Assembly: GCA_037367355.1 (NCBI GenBank)
Contig: CM074705.1
Location: 1,240,001-1,304,000 of the forward strand
DNA length: 64,000 nucleotides
Source: Neoscytalidium dimidiatum
Taxonomy: Eukaryota > Ascomycota > Dothideomycetes > Botryosphaeriales > Botryosphaeriaceae
Reading direction: 5' to 3'
The translations under genes and the position numbers were made by a program. The notes beneath the pieces are model-generated. The model saw only the letters and a list, made by a program, of their open reading frames with translations. It was not told where the DNA came from and did no database searches. Of the stretch, positions 1-10,392 are shown in pieces (positions within the stretch are counted from its first letter, which is position 1; each line of letters begins with the position of its first letter).

Positions 1-1322
1 TCGCTCGACTGCCGGCAGCGCTGGGTTGCTGGTCTGCAGCGGCGCGCGAGTCGATGGTCGGAACGGTGCTTGGCCGCTGCGTGCTGGTCCGGCGACGTCG
101 ATGGAAGGCGGCCCGCTGCCGGTGCGCTGCTCCGCCGGGTGAGAAGTGAGTCGCTGTTGTTGGGATGCCTAATGAGAGTGCCACATCGTTCGGCTAGGTT
201 TGTTGCCCGTTATCCCATCTTCGACGCTTGGCCCTGGCCCGCTGCCGAGAACCGCGAACTGCGAGCTGCGGACTGCGGACTCTCCAACTGGACGGGCAGC
301 GGCGCAGCGAGCATGCTCGCGGCGGCCTTTAAGGCTGAGGCGGCGCCCGCGCATGAGAGCGTGCCCTGCCTACTGCTTGGCTCACCGACCGGCTTGCCGT
401 GGCCGTGGGGGTTGCTGCGTGTTGGCTGCGGCGAGGAAGGGGGGGTGTGTGAGGAGGCCAGGCACCCGCGCATCCTGCCTGCCTGCCTGCCTGCCCTGGC
501 TGATGGGAAAAGACACAAAAAAGCATCAGTAGCACGGCGCGCCGGCCAGCTTACCTCTGTTTCCGCAACGCGCACGCCGCTCCATCAAGGCCGCGGGACG
601 GTGGCCGCCAGTGCGCGCAGCTGACACGGTCGGCATCGCCTAATCGGGCGGTGGGAGAGACGCTGGGAGCTGGGAGCTGGCGGGAGCACAGCGGCGCCCT
701 GGGGGCTGCACGTCTTTTAAAGGCTCAACACACCGCAGATTGTGAATCTTCACACGGCCTTCGGCTTGCACGAACGGTTATCCCAGACGGTCTTTCCCGC
801 GCCGCGGTACGTCCCGTGGGCGTCCGCAATGACGGGAGCGTCAAGGGCTGGCAGTCGCAGCGGCTGCCCCTCTAATTGGCCACTGCGCGGCCTGCTCGCT
901 TTCGCATTCTGTCTGGACGCCGGATGCCCTCTTGGGACGGAAAGTCCGAACAGTGCACCACCATCGCAACCCTGCCCACCGCTCGCTCGCCTGCAGCAAA
1001 TTTGCGTTTCCTCCTCGTTCCGGCACTGCTCTGCAGCCCATCTCCCCCCGTTGCCATTCGCCCTCAGCCCGATTGCTAATTTGCTTGGCGGGCGCTGTAG
1101 TCATCTGGAACATTGCCCTGAATCATTGCTCTCTAGAGATCCACCAGCCTAACCATAGTTCCGGTCCGTAGACGCCTGCCCAAGTCCAGTGATGCCGTGA
1201 CCCAGTCCTGAGACCCATAGATCTGCGGTAAAAACCCAAACAGCCAGCACCCCCGCCCACCCATGTGCACAGTCCCCTTGTCATTGACCCAGCCTGGTCG
1301 ATTGTCTGCACCCTCCGGCGCT
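1..1322. other. intergenic region, no gene recognised
   Basis: No reading frame here resembles a known protein, and the open frames look like chance products of GC-rich DNA. A short CTGC tetranucleotide repeat lies near 475-495. The region follows the 3' end of PRI1 and probably holds its terminator plus the flank of a gene beyond the left edge. Confidence 0.5.
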
Positions 1323-2936
1323 TCAGAACTCCATACCATCCGCCTCGTCCCGGCCTCTCTTCGACGCCTTCTCGTCCTTTATCACCCCGTTGACGAACCC
1401 CCGGAAGAATTCAACGTAAGGCCGCAGCCTCGTCTTATCCCAATCCGGAATCTTCTTCGCCGCATCATCCGTCTCCGTTGACCCTGCGTTCGCCCGGGCC
1501 CAATCGTCGATCTCGCCCAACAGCTCCGTGACCGTGGGCACCCCGAGCGGATCAAACTCCTCGACATTCCGAGTGTCTATGGGCACACAGACTCTGCCGG
1601 TGCCGGGATGAACAACAAACGGGGACTTCAACAAGTGGTTCAGCTTCTTGGACACCTCAGCGTCAAGGCGCGGATAAGTATACTCGAGAAGAATGTCCTG
1701 CTTAGCTTCTTTGAGCGCTTTAGGATCAAGTGTGCTTGACACGCCTTCGGACGCAAGCGTGTCGATATCCGCCCACTTTTGAGAAGAGGGTCGCGACGGT
1801 GCAGAGTCCCATTTCTTCTGAAGAGCCGCGGCAAGCTGCCTGTCCGGAATGAGGGACAGTAGGCGAGCTGACTTCTCTGGCGAGGCCCAAGGGTCCTGCT
1901 CGAGGAGAATGTTCGTCTGAAAGTGCGCCCGCAAGATTTTGAGACTCCGCCTGTCGTCGATGTCAGTAAGACTGCCTTGGCATCCGGCGGGATAAGGGGA
2001 AACGTACTCGAGATGCGGGTGGAGCGGTCTTTTCACGTTCACCTTCTTTCCACCCTGGTCACCTCCCTTCAGCAGCTCCAAATAACCCGCGATCGCCCTC
2101 CTTTTCTGATCGTCCATATCCCTCGCGCGCTTGTCGCACACCCAAGCGTGAGCACCACGGCGACCGGAATACACCCAAAGAACGTGCTTGAATCCAAAGT
2201 CCTCCTTAAGGGCCACATCCACGACTTTGATCGCCATGGTGATAAAAGACCAGCATTGGTGGCAAATACTGGCGCCAGTGCAGCATGTTCTGATCTCGTC
2301 GTAGTCGGTCATATCAATATCGAACACGAGCTCCTTTGAGATCGGCTTGAATGCAGTCGCTTTTCGTAGAGACTTGCGATCGCGCGGATTTGTAGAATAT
2401 ACAGGCCCAATTTCAAACCGGGAAGGAATCATCTGTACACACTGCTTGCGAAGGCTGTGATACCTATTAGCTTATACCTCGGGCGAGTTGCAAGACTGCG
2501 TACAGATCTGCTGTTGGAAAGGACTGATATCGGAGGTATGCGTCATTTTGCAAAGTGAATGCAAATTCACGGTGCGCGAAGTCAGTCGATGGAGAAGGCG
2601 AATGGTTCAGCCATTGGAAGAGAAAACGAAAAGGAAAGAGGCGTTGATAGAAGGCTCGCATAATATCTGGGTCTGCGTAGCTAGCGGCCGATGCAGGTTT
2701 CCTCCAGTGCTGTTAGTAGAGCGACGAGTCATGCTGCCTCCATGAACATACACAGTCTCCTGTGGTGCCGCTGATGAGGAGAACTCTTCATCGGAGTCTT
2801 CTGCATCGAACATTTCCTCCAGCGCCTTCTTGTCCTCGGAATCAAAGGTGAGGTTGGCCGCTTCGTTGACGGCAGGGGCATCGGGGAGCTCGATGTCCTC
2901 CCCCTGCGAGGAACCTGGCGTAATCGAGTGTGGCAT
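1323..2936 (-). CDS. PRI1: DNA primase small (catalytic) subunit Pri1
   Basis: Catalytic subunit of the DNA polymerase alpha-primase complex, which makes RNA primers for nuclear DNA replication. Proposed exons on the minus strand are 2936-2752, 2701-2504 and 2454-1323, giving 504 aa. Introns of 50 and 49 nt have GTATGT and GTACGC donors, and both junctions restore conserved sequence (YQRLFPFRFLFQW; LRKQCVQMIPSRFEIGPVY). The catalytic metal-binding motif DIDMTDYD is present. It is followed by the Cys cluster CCTGASICHQCW of the primase zinc site and by YSGRRGAHAWVCD. The N-terminal 60 residues are acidic and not conserved. The start is the first ATG in the open exon. It shares a 251 bp promoter with the DUF1917 gene; repeated ACGCGA motifs there suggest G1/S control. 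Confidence 0.95.
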
Positions 2937-3026
2937 TGCAAATATGAGTTGTTTTGGCGACTATGGGCGGCTGCTGGAGAGAGATGCGGCCGATTTTGAA
3001 AGCTGTCGGCGAAGGAGGGCGCGAAC

Positions 3027-3042
3027 ACGCGACGCGACGCGA
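3027..3042. promoter_or_regulatory. three overlapping MCB-like ACGCGA motifs
   Basis: ACGCGA occurs at 3027-3032, 3032-3037 and 3037-3042 in the intergenic region between PRI1 and the DUF1917 gene, about 90-105 bp upstream of the PRI1 start codon. The motif matches the core of the MluI cell-cycle box bound by MBF in yeasts, whose known targets include DNA replication genes. Function here is inferred from sequence and position only. Confidence 0.5.
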
Positions 3043-3187
3043 CGCAATCCCAAAGTCGGTCCGTGCTTCGCGCGTCAGAAACCCCGGTCGTACCTTCCGT
3101 CACCTCCGCTCTTCTTGTGCCCACCTCGTTAATCATGCCAGCTGGCTCAGTCTCTGGCATGCGGCTGAAAACTCTCATTCTGCGAAC

Positions 3188-4381
3188 ATGCCGCTCGCCG
3201 AGGCGCCGGTGTCAGGAGAAGGCTGGATTTCCGACGAGTCGAGCTTCTACGGTAATTCATTTTCACACTAATGTCAACAGCAGCGCTCATAAGCTGCCGC
3301 CGATCGTTGCTCTCTCGGATGTCTAATGTTTCAATCCGTTCATAGGGGACGACGAGACTGCTGACGCTCTTGAGGAACGTAGCACCTCGCTCAAGTCATC
3401 TGAATACTGGTCCACTCACAACAATCTCGTATCGACCATTGCTTACAAAGCGCGTGCCGCCGCGCGTGCTTCGTCGTCAGCCGATGGCACCAAGGGAAAT
3501 AGCAATGCTCCTGCCTCCAACGAGCCGAATGAGCTGATTTATCCGCACGAGGGCAACAGGCTCTGGTATCAGCCTTCGGAGACAGTTTCTGAGTTCTTGA
3601 AGCGTTGCCCCCCGCATACAACCTATATTGAAGAGTCCGGAATTGATTGGTTCTGGGTCGAGAGCCCCTATAAGTCAGCCCATGCAAGGGAAGAGCCTGA
3701 CATCCATATGTTTATCGACAGAGGTGATGATGTTCTTGAAGACTATCGTAAAAAGCGAGAGCAGATGGAGAAGGATGATCCAGGAATGGATAAGGGCGCC
3801 ATCACAAGAAAGCTGAACAATGATCGGTCCAAACTCAAGCAACGAATAGCAAAGCTCGCTTGCGAGCTTAATGTCATATCCGGCAAGGTTATTACATTCA
3901 AATTTTCATTTCTATGTCCAATAGTCCGGATGCTAACTCACTGTAGTGGCTAATCTTTCCCACCTGGGACGACCTGCCGAGGCTGTGGAAGCAGGTTTGC
4001 CTCGCCGTTCTCCAAAATCGCCTTGGCCCGGCAGCGAAAGTCTCAACCCGAAGCATCCACAAGTCGGAGCAGTGTGGCGTTATCGTCATTTACACCAGAA
4101 ATTGCTTTGATGTTGAGGATGTCCGCCGCGTCCTGCTCGCATTGGTGGATCTGGGTATCGTTTCCAGCCGCGACGATGCGCGTGCAATATGGTACAAAAC
4201 AGATGCCTATACGTATTTACAGTTGAACTCAGGGAACGAATTCGGCATACCTGCGAGCCTTTACTCGAGCAAAGACATGCTTCAGGATGAAGGCAGAAGT
4301 GCCAAGAGGAAGGCGGAAGAAATGCTCTCAAAGCAGCCGAAGTCAAAAGAGAGGCAAAGGTCGATCAAAGAGATGTTTTGA
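3188..4381 (+). CDS. DUF1917 / BLES03-like protein
   Basis: Proposed exons are 3188-3251, 3346-3887 and 3947-4381, giving 346 aa; introns are 94 and 59 nt. The C-terminal half reads GKWLIFPTWDDLPRLWKQV, then KVSTRSIHKSEQCGVIVIYT, then IWYKTDAYTYLQL. This matches my memory of the DUF1917 family (animal BLES03/C11orf68), which has an eIF4E-like fold and no settled biochemical role. The middle is rich in Lys and Glu, possibly a coiled coil, and the C-terminus is basic (SKERQRSIKEMF). It is divergent from PRI1. The family call rests on a few motifs and no function is assigned. Confidence 0.8.
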
Positions 4382-5755
4382 ATCCTGGATGGATGATTCC
4401 ATGAAGGATTACGGAGTAGCATCATGTCTTGTATACTGGAGGAACCTGAAGCTCGCTTGCTTGCTCGCCCTGATGAGTGGATATCTCTGCATCTATTTAG
4501 CCGTGTTCCTATCCTCGCCAAAATCCGGTAGCGGTGAAATCACTTCTAAGGGGCTTGTTATCAATGATGTCGAACGCTGCCGCATCATTTCATGAGCTGA
4601 AGTATGGAACGCGATATGACCCGTATCATCAAGTAGGTATCGGGCCCATTCTACCTTCAGTTCATTTGGTTACCTAGTGGAGTAAGTGAACGAAGACTTC
4701 ACCTTTTGATCCGCGGCGGGTACAGCTCTACAGGGACGCAGTTCGTATTGTAAGAGTGAGTCCTTAGAGCGTTGTGATCCATGCAAAATTGAAGCGGACA
4801 CCCGGGCGCGAGCGCATCAAATTATCTGTGAAATTCACGCCTGGGTGAATAGTTCAATTCGTATTGCTAATTTGAACTCAAATACATCCGTTGTCAACTC
4901 GCGCACCAGATAAGCGAAGGCAAATAGTGAAATGATGCTTTCGACGGCCGTTGCCATGGAAGCTCACACAGGGTTTAAGGTCATTACGTTCCAATATGCT
5001 AACTCCTTCCAGAGGAATCAACCATATTCCTGCTTTACAATTAAGTATCAAATGCGACGAGTTATCATAATCATTTTCAAAGTCTTTTTCGAACGTACCA
5101 ATAAAAGAAAGAATAGGATTCGGGTCGCTCTAATGACATATCGCGTCGCTGCCTCTGAGTTATCACCTAGGCAAAGAGATAACACAATGCCTTTCATGAT
5201 TAGTTCCAACATATATCAACAGCTAGCAACGGTGCGCACACGGAGTTGAAATACTAGTCGAAAGTATAAATCACGGTTTTCACTGATCAGTCATGTTCAC
5301 GCGACCACTTCAACCGCCCATGTAAGGGTTTGGGTGTGGTAGTATATGTTACAAGCGACATCCTCTGGGTTGCAAGAGGCGGAAACAGCCAGGATTATCG
5401 TAGATGTCTTAATGATTTGTTCGGAAGCCCGCGGCCAGCGGTTCGTAAGTTGAGGGAAGGGCCGGAGATCGCGATAGGAAGTAGAGCAGCAAGATTAATG
5501 CCTGCGGGAAATTTATACGAGGTTGGGACTAAAGCGGAAATCCGTGGCGGCCTACGTCCGCGTGTTGACCAAAATCACAACTAAATTGAATTAGGATTCC
5601 CGACGTAAACTGAAGATCACTTTATTTTTGCGTTTCGAGGAGCCAAGTCCGAATATCTGAATGAACATAACTATGGAAGAAGTTAGACGAACTCGAACGA
5701 TAGCTTCAGCTCGTCCCTAGGGGCAGATATCGAATCGTTGTAGATCTGGCGTCGT
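4382..5755. other. intergenic region, AT-richer, no gene recognised
   Basis: This 1.4 kb stretch separates two genes that converge. It is visibly richer in A and T than its surroundings. Short open frames near 4932-5249 and 5330-5584 have no recognisable motif and no convincing splice partners. Decay of an old insertion, for example by repeat-induced point mutation, is possible but I cannot show it. Confidence 0.4.
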
Positions 5756-6730
5756 TCATAATTCTAAGTCTCCCACTACCGCTCTGTGGTCGCTGATATA
5801 GACACCATCGTCAAATCTGTTGGCAAGAACAGTATATCCCTGGTAGGCAGCAACAGCAGACGTAGCGTTGTTGACCGGTCCTGCGAATATAAAGTCGATA
5901 CGCTTAGGCGGCCCATCTGCAGCGCTGAAACCGGTGAATGTGTTTTCGTTCCCATACCATCTCTCTGGCGGGACAGTAGCCCGGATGTCTCTGACTAATG
6001 AAGGCGGGTTGCTGAAGTACTGATAGGCTTCCTCAGTGGGCTCACTGTTGAAGTCGCCGGTGAGGATGACTGGGAGTGCGGTTGCGTTGCCGTATTGTTC
6101 CAGGTAATCACGGATGAAGTTCGTGATTAGCTCCGCTGACTTCTGTCTGGAGACGGAGCCTGCGTTGTCAAGATGGGTGTTAAGCATCAGAAGTCGTTTA
6201 TTGCTGCTACGGTGTCGAAAGCGGCCAATGGTGACGATTCGAATACTCCCAGCATCCCAACCCAAGGAGGGTACGTTTGGTGTTTCGGACAGCCAGAAAT
6301 ACTGGTAATCCTCGACGTCCCAAACAGCAGGTCTGTAGAGGATTGGCGAGTATTCCCCGGCTTTTTCGCCGTCGTCCCTGCCGACTCCAAGATACGCCCA
6401 CTCGTTTGATTGCGAGGTCGGGTTCAGATCAAAGCCTGTGTAGCTTACGTTGGTCGATGTGTTGTTATTCAGACCGGCCATGATATCAACCAATTGGTTA
6501 TTCAAGACTTCCTGTAGCCCAATGAGAGTTTCCTGGGTTGGAGAGGGTCAGCCCGTTTCCTCACATCAGACGTATCTGGCACGCACCGCCCCTCGCGCAT
6601 GGAAAATCAGCTCATTGATGAGGCGAGGGCTCCTGACGGGCCACAGCTCTTCTCCCTGAAAGGGCGAGGTGGTGGCATATCTAATATTGTGGGTGAGGAA
6701 GCGCAGGGGCAGGGTAAAGAAGCTTCTCAT
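5756..6730 (-). CDS. endonuclease/exonuclease/phosphatase (EEP) domain protein
   Basis: Proposed exons are 6730-6587 and 6532-5756, separated by a 54-nt intron, giving 306 aa. EEP superfamily motifs run in order: THNIRY at the N-terminus, GLQEV with the metal-binding Glu restored by splicing, SPILYR, LNTHLDN, LTGDFNSEPT, RIDFIF, and ISDHRAVVGDL at the C-terminus. These support an active Mg-dependent hydrolase fold. The substrate (nucleic acid, lipid phosphate or sugar phosphate) cannot be told. Several N-x-S/T sequons would suit a secreted protein, but the ATG chosen at 6730 gives no clear signal peptide. Translation could begin upstream (in-frame ATG near 6835) or an unseen first exon may exist, so the 5' end is uncertain. 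Confidence 0.82.
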
Positions 6731-7198
6731 GGCGGGCGATGAGGGCTGCCGACGACTGTCACTACTGACAGGCGCAGCCCCGCCCTGGGGATCCTGCGAG
6801 TTCAAATAGCGCCAGTACCCCATGTCCGTTAGCACCGAAGATGGAAGGCGGGCTCAACATTGAATGGATAACCATAAGACATGGATGCGTGCTGGTAGCA
6901 CGCAGGGGAGCGCAAGAGTAACAGCGGACGGGTGGATGACGAAAACAGCTAGTGAGCGGCGGGGACAGGCCCGGCGCACGCAAGGCGGAGAGCCAGGTGC
7001 TACGGAAGCCTGATCTGAGCTTGCTTGCTTGTGGCTGGGGCTGGACTGCTTTAAGCGAGTGGGACGTCAGGAACCCCACCACAGCAATTCGCTCAAGAGG
7101 GGCCCGCCGTCGTCAAACCCAGAGAACCTTCCTCTTGCCTCACACCCTCGAGGAACTACACCCACCGTTCCAGCCCCTCTGCCACGCTCTCGCCCATC
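6731..7198. promoter_or_regulatory. divergent promoter region (EEP gene / EBP1-like gene)
   Basis: The 468 bp between two outward-facing start codons must contain both promoters. I see no obvious TATA element. The right part is pyrimidine-rich just before the EBP1-like ATG, as is common in fungal 5' leaders. Confidence 0.45.
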
Positions 7199-9482
7199 AT
7201 GGCTGACTCTACCGAGATCGGTACGTAGCCAGTCGACCTCACCTGCTGCTGTCGCCGCATCTGCGACCTACGTCATAGCACGGCACAGCTCGCGACGGGC
7301 AGCTTCCAATCGATTGTGCACGCACTGACGGCCGTGCAGACTACACGCTCAACAATCCTGATACCCTGACCAAGTACAAGGAGGCCGCCAAGATCTCCCA
7401 GGCCGTTCTCGAGACTGTTACCGGTGTGCTCCCTCTGTCCATGCGCTAGCGCCGGTCTTGGCCATCACCCGACATTTTCATATTGACGTCGCTGCTAGGA
7501 TGGTGTATTGAGGGCGCTAAGATTGTCGACATCTGCGAGCGCGGCGATAAGCTCCTGGAGGAGAAGGTCGCGACCGTCTACAAGGGCAAGAAGATCCCCA
7601 AGGGCATTGCTCACCCGACCACCGTCTCGCCCAGCTCCTACGTCACGCCCTACACCCCGCTCACGTCCGACACCGAAGAGGCTGAGCGCACCATCAAGCC
7701 CGGCGATGTCATCAAGATTCAGCTGGGTGCCCAGATTGACAACCTTGGGACAATTGTTTGCGACACCATCATCATTCCCTCCCACGAGAATAAGGATGAT
7801 ATTATCCCTAGCCGCCAGGCCGATCTCCTGCTTGCTACTCACTACGCGAATGAGCTGCTTCTCCGGCTGATGCTCCCCCCTGGTACTCTTGCAAGTGGCA
7901 CTGAGGAAGAGAAGAAGAAGGCCCAGGCTCAGAAGCCTTACACCCAGACTCAGATGACGCAGCTGTTGGAGAAGGTTGTCAAGAGCTTCGACTGCAACCT
8001 TGTCGAGAGCACAACTTCGTGGCTCTTCGCCAGGTCAGAGATTGAAGGAGAAAAGAAGATCATCCTTGCGCCTGGCGAAGGCGTTAGGGGTGAGGGTACT
8101 CCTGAGATTGGTGAAGTTTGGGGTGTTGAGGTTGGTGTCAGTTTGGGCTCCGGAAAGGTCAAGACGCTGCCCGATCGCACTACTCTCCACCGCCGCACCA
8201 ACACCACCTACATCCTCAAGCGTCCGAGCTCTAGGTCTACTCTCTCCGAGATTCAGAAGAAGTTCGGCAACTTCCCTTTCAGCTTGCGTCAGCTGGAGGA
8301 TGAGCGTGCCGCCAAGGTCGGTGTCGTCGAGTGCGTCCGCGGCGGCGTCCTGAGGGCGTACGAAGTCGTTGGCGACAAGGACAACGAGGCTGTCGCCAGA
8401 GTCCTTTCCACCATTGGTAAGTCAAACGGATTTCCTATCACCTTCACAAGAAGCCACACATTGGTTCCTTGAGCATAAGAGTCCGTCTCGAAGTTTCAAC
8501 ATTGAGTCTCCATCACGGCGCGCTCTGCCCTTAGTTTCAAAGGGCCTGCAGAATTGTGGAATGGCCGAGATCCTCCAGTGTTCTGCTGTGAGGACATTGG
8601 GGCAAACAACTCGGATTTGCAGTAGGATTTCATGGGATCCTACCGGCATCTTTCGTGAATCCACAGCGAAGCTATCGGCCAACAGGACTTGGAACATCCT
8701 TCTAGATGCTGCAATGTGGGGACACTGTGGATCATCTAGGCGGATGTCTAGATCCCGATCACACGAGCTTTACGCTATCTGGACGCGCCATTGCGAAAGC
8801 TCTTGGTGAATGAGCCGCCTTGGTCTAGTACTGCGCTCCGTCGCAGGGATGCCTAGCATCTGAAGGCGCAAACGCAGTACTCTAGGCGGCAGTCCACTTG
8901 AGAAGCTCTAAGAGACGCCTAGACGCGAGAAATGCAATTGCAACGGCAAAAACAAGCGGCGGCATGGGAATTCGGACAATCACTGGGCAGGAGGCACCCC
9001 AATGATGCTTCAATGCCGAGGATTGGATTACCTTGCTGCTGCCATGTTTTCGGAGTCGGTTGCTCTCTGCCACATGGAAATTTATGCAATGTGGATGGTC
9101 ATCATTCTCTCAGAGGAAGGGGTGCCCAGTTCATTGAACTTCTCCGTTCTGCCTGGAGCGTCACTGGATCTTCTGACTCGTTAAGCCCGGACTGCATTCC
9201 CTTCTTATTTCATTTGTCCAGGAAACCAATTTGCATATGAGGAAGCTGACTTGCCACACAGCAATCACCAAGAATGGTATCACTCGCTTGACGGCACCGC
9301 CGAGCCCCCCTCTTGACAAGCTGAAGACGGATAAGAAGATCACCGATGAGGAGATTCTTAAGATCCTCGAGCAGCCTATTGGAAAGACCACAGGCGCGAA
9401 GTCCAAGAACAAGAAGAAGAAGAAGAAGCCCGCTAAGAAGGACAACAAGGAGGAGGAGGGCGAGTCTTCGTCGGAGGAGTAG
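7199..9482 (+). CDS. EBP1: EBP1/PA2G4-like protein (M24 metallopeptidase fold, ribosome-associated)
   Basis: Proposed exons are 7199-7220, 7340-7423, 7499-8416 and 9262-9482, giving 414 aa, close to animal PA2G4/EBP1. The sequence TLTKYKEAAKISQAVLETV followed by GWCIEGAKIVDICERGD is the family N-terminus; PTTVSPSSYVTPYTPL and the GDVIKIQLGAQID segment fit the pseudo-aminopeptidase core. The C-terminus is a Lys-rich tail (KNKKKKKKPAKKDNK) ending in Ser/Glu, like the RNA-binding tail of EBP1. Family members bind ribosomes and structured RNA and influence growth; they are not active peptidases. The last intron, 845 nt from a GTAAGT donor to a CACAG acceptor, is far longer than others here, but the join V-L-S-T-I-A-I-T-K-N-G-I-T restores a continuous family-like sequence. 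Confidence 0.92.
8814..8890. repeat. nested inverted repeat inside the long EBP1 intron
   Basis: The outer arms GCCGCCT (8814-8820) and AGGCGGC (8884-8890) pair over 7 bp. Next, AGTACTGCG (8827-8835) pairs with CGCAGTACT (8873-8881) over 9 bp. The loop contains a smaller hairpin, GATGC (8848-8852) with GCATC (8856-8860). Further CTAGGCG or CGCCTAG copies flank it at about 8736 and 8914. It could be a degenerate miniature element or a structured intronic RNA. Confidence 0.6.
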
Positions 9483-10392
9483 GAGTGAGCGGGGAGAAGA
9501 GTTTGCCATGCGCCCCTTCTCTCTCTCTCTCTATTGGAAAAAAAAAGAGAAGCAATTTAGAGCGGAGTGGGGAGGATTCCAGCGAAAAGTCCTGGGCAAT
9601 GCTTCAGTGGGGGAACCCTCGTCCTTGCCGGCGTACATGCTTCATGCGGGGGCCAGCTGCACGAGGCAGCATCATGAATAGCAGTAGCGGCCCATACGGG
9701 CTGGACACAATAGCAAAAATTTATGAAACCAAGCGAATCCTTGCCGGCGTGAATGTGAACGGATTGGGTGAAGTCAATAGTGGGCTGGTAGCTATTGTGG
9801 CCGGGTCCATTATTTCTGGCATGCCCACCGTCTTAATCTTTCCAAACTTCTTCAACTCCAACACCTCTTCCACAACATTCGCCCAGTCAAAGCCACCGCT
9901 TCGCCTGCGCAAAAGCCCTTCATTCAGTTGTGTTTGCAACCCCTGGCTCACAGCGACGACCTGGTCCAGCGGCACAGCATCTCAGCTCCGGCGGCGTCGA
10001 CCTACCCGCCGCACCTCACTTCCTTTGGACACAAAAAAAAAAAGCACACAGAGCATTCACGAAGCTCCTTCCCTTCCTCCTACCGACCGTCTCCTCAGAA
10101 AGGCTAATCCCTTTCTACTTCTTTGATTGTTGTTGCGCCCGGTCGGAACAAGGGGGGCGTAGAGGCAGTGGTCCCAAGCTGCTGTCCGAGGGACCTCCGG
10201 CCGCGCTCTGGTTTCCTTCGCGAGCCGTCCTCTTCGTCTGAACATCTCCGCCGCCGCACACAACGCGTGCGCCGCCTCCCCGCGCAACACCCCCATTCGG
10301 CGAGCAGACGCGTCGTAGGTCCTTCTCCAATTGATTTCGCGAATAGCAGCTAACGGTCGAGCAGGATCGCGCCCCTGCTGCCGATTCGCACC
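9483..10392. other. intergenic region upstream of RCO1-like gene
   Basis: Holds the 3' end of the EBP1-like gene and the RCO1-like promoter. A short CT dinucleotide run and A-runs occur near 9520-9546 and 10032-10044. A CCAAT sequence lies at about 10328, 65 bp before the RCO1 ATG. A minus-strand open frame at 9721-9975 (84 aa) is not recognised and has no supporting motif. Confidence 0.4.

Noticed and set aside
70..624. 184-codon open frame near the left edge
   Set aside because: Arg/Ala/Ser-rich, overlapped by open frames on the other strand and without any motif; typical of GC-rich noncoding DNA.
4845..4870. GTTCAATTC sequence resembling a tRNA T-arm
   Set aside because: Flanking bases cannot form acceptor and anticodon stems.
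8369..8809. 146-codon frame running into the long EBP1 intron
   Set aside because: It starts out of frame inside exon 3 and continues through the donor; nothing in it resembles a protein family.
9721..9975. 84-codon minus-strand frame between the EBP1-like and RCO1-like genes
   Set aside because: Somewhat protein-like, but no recognised family, no splice partner and too short to support alone.
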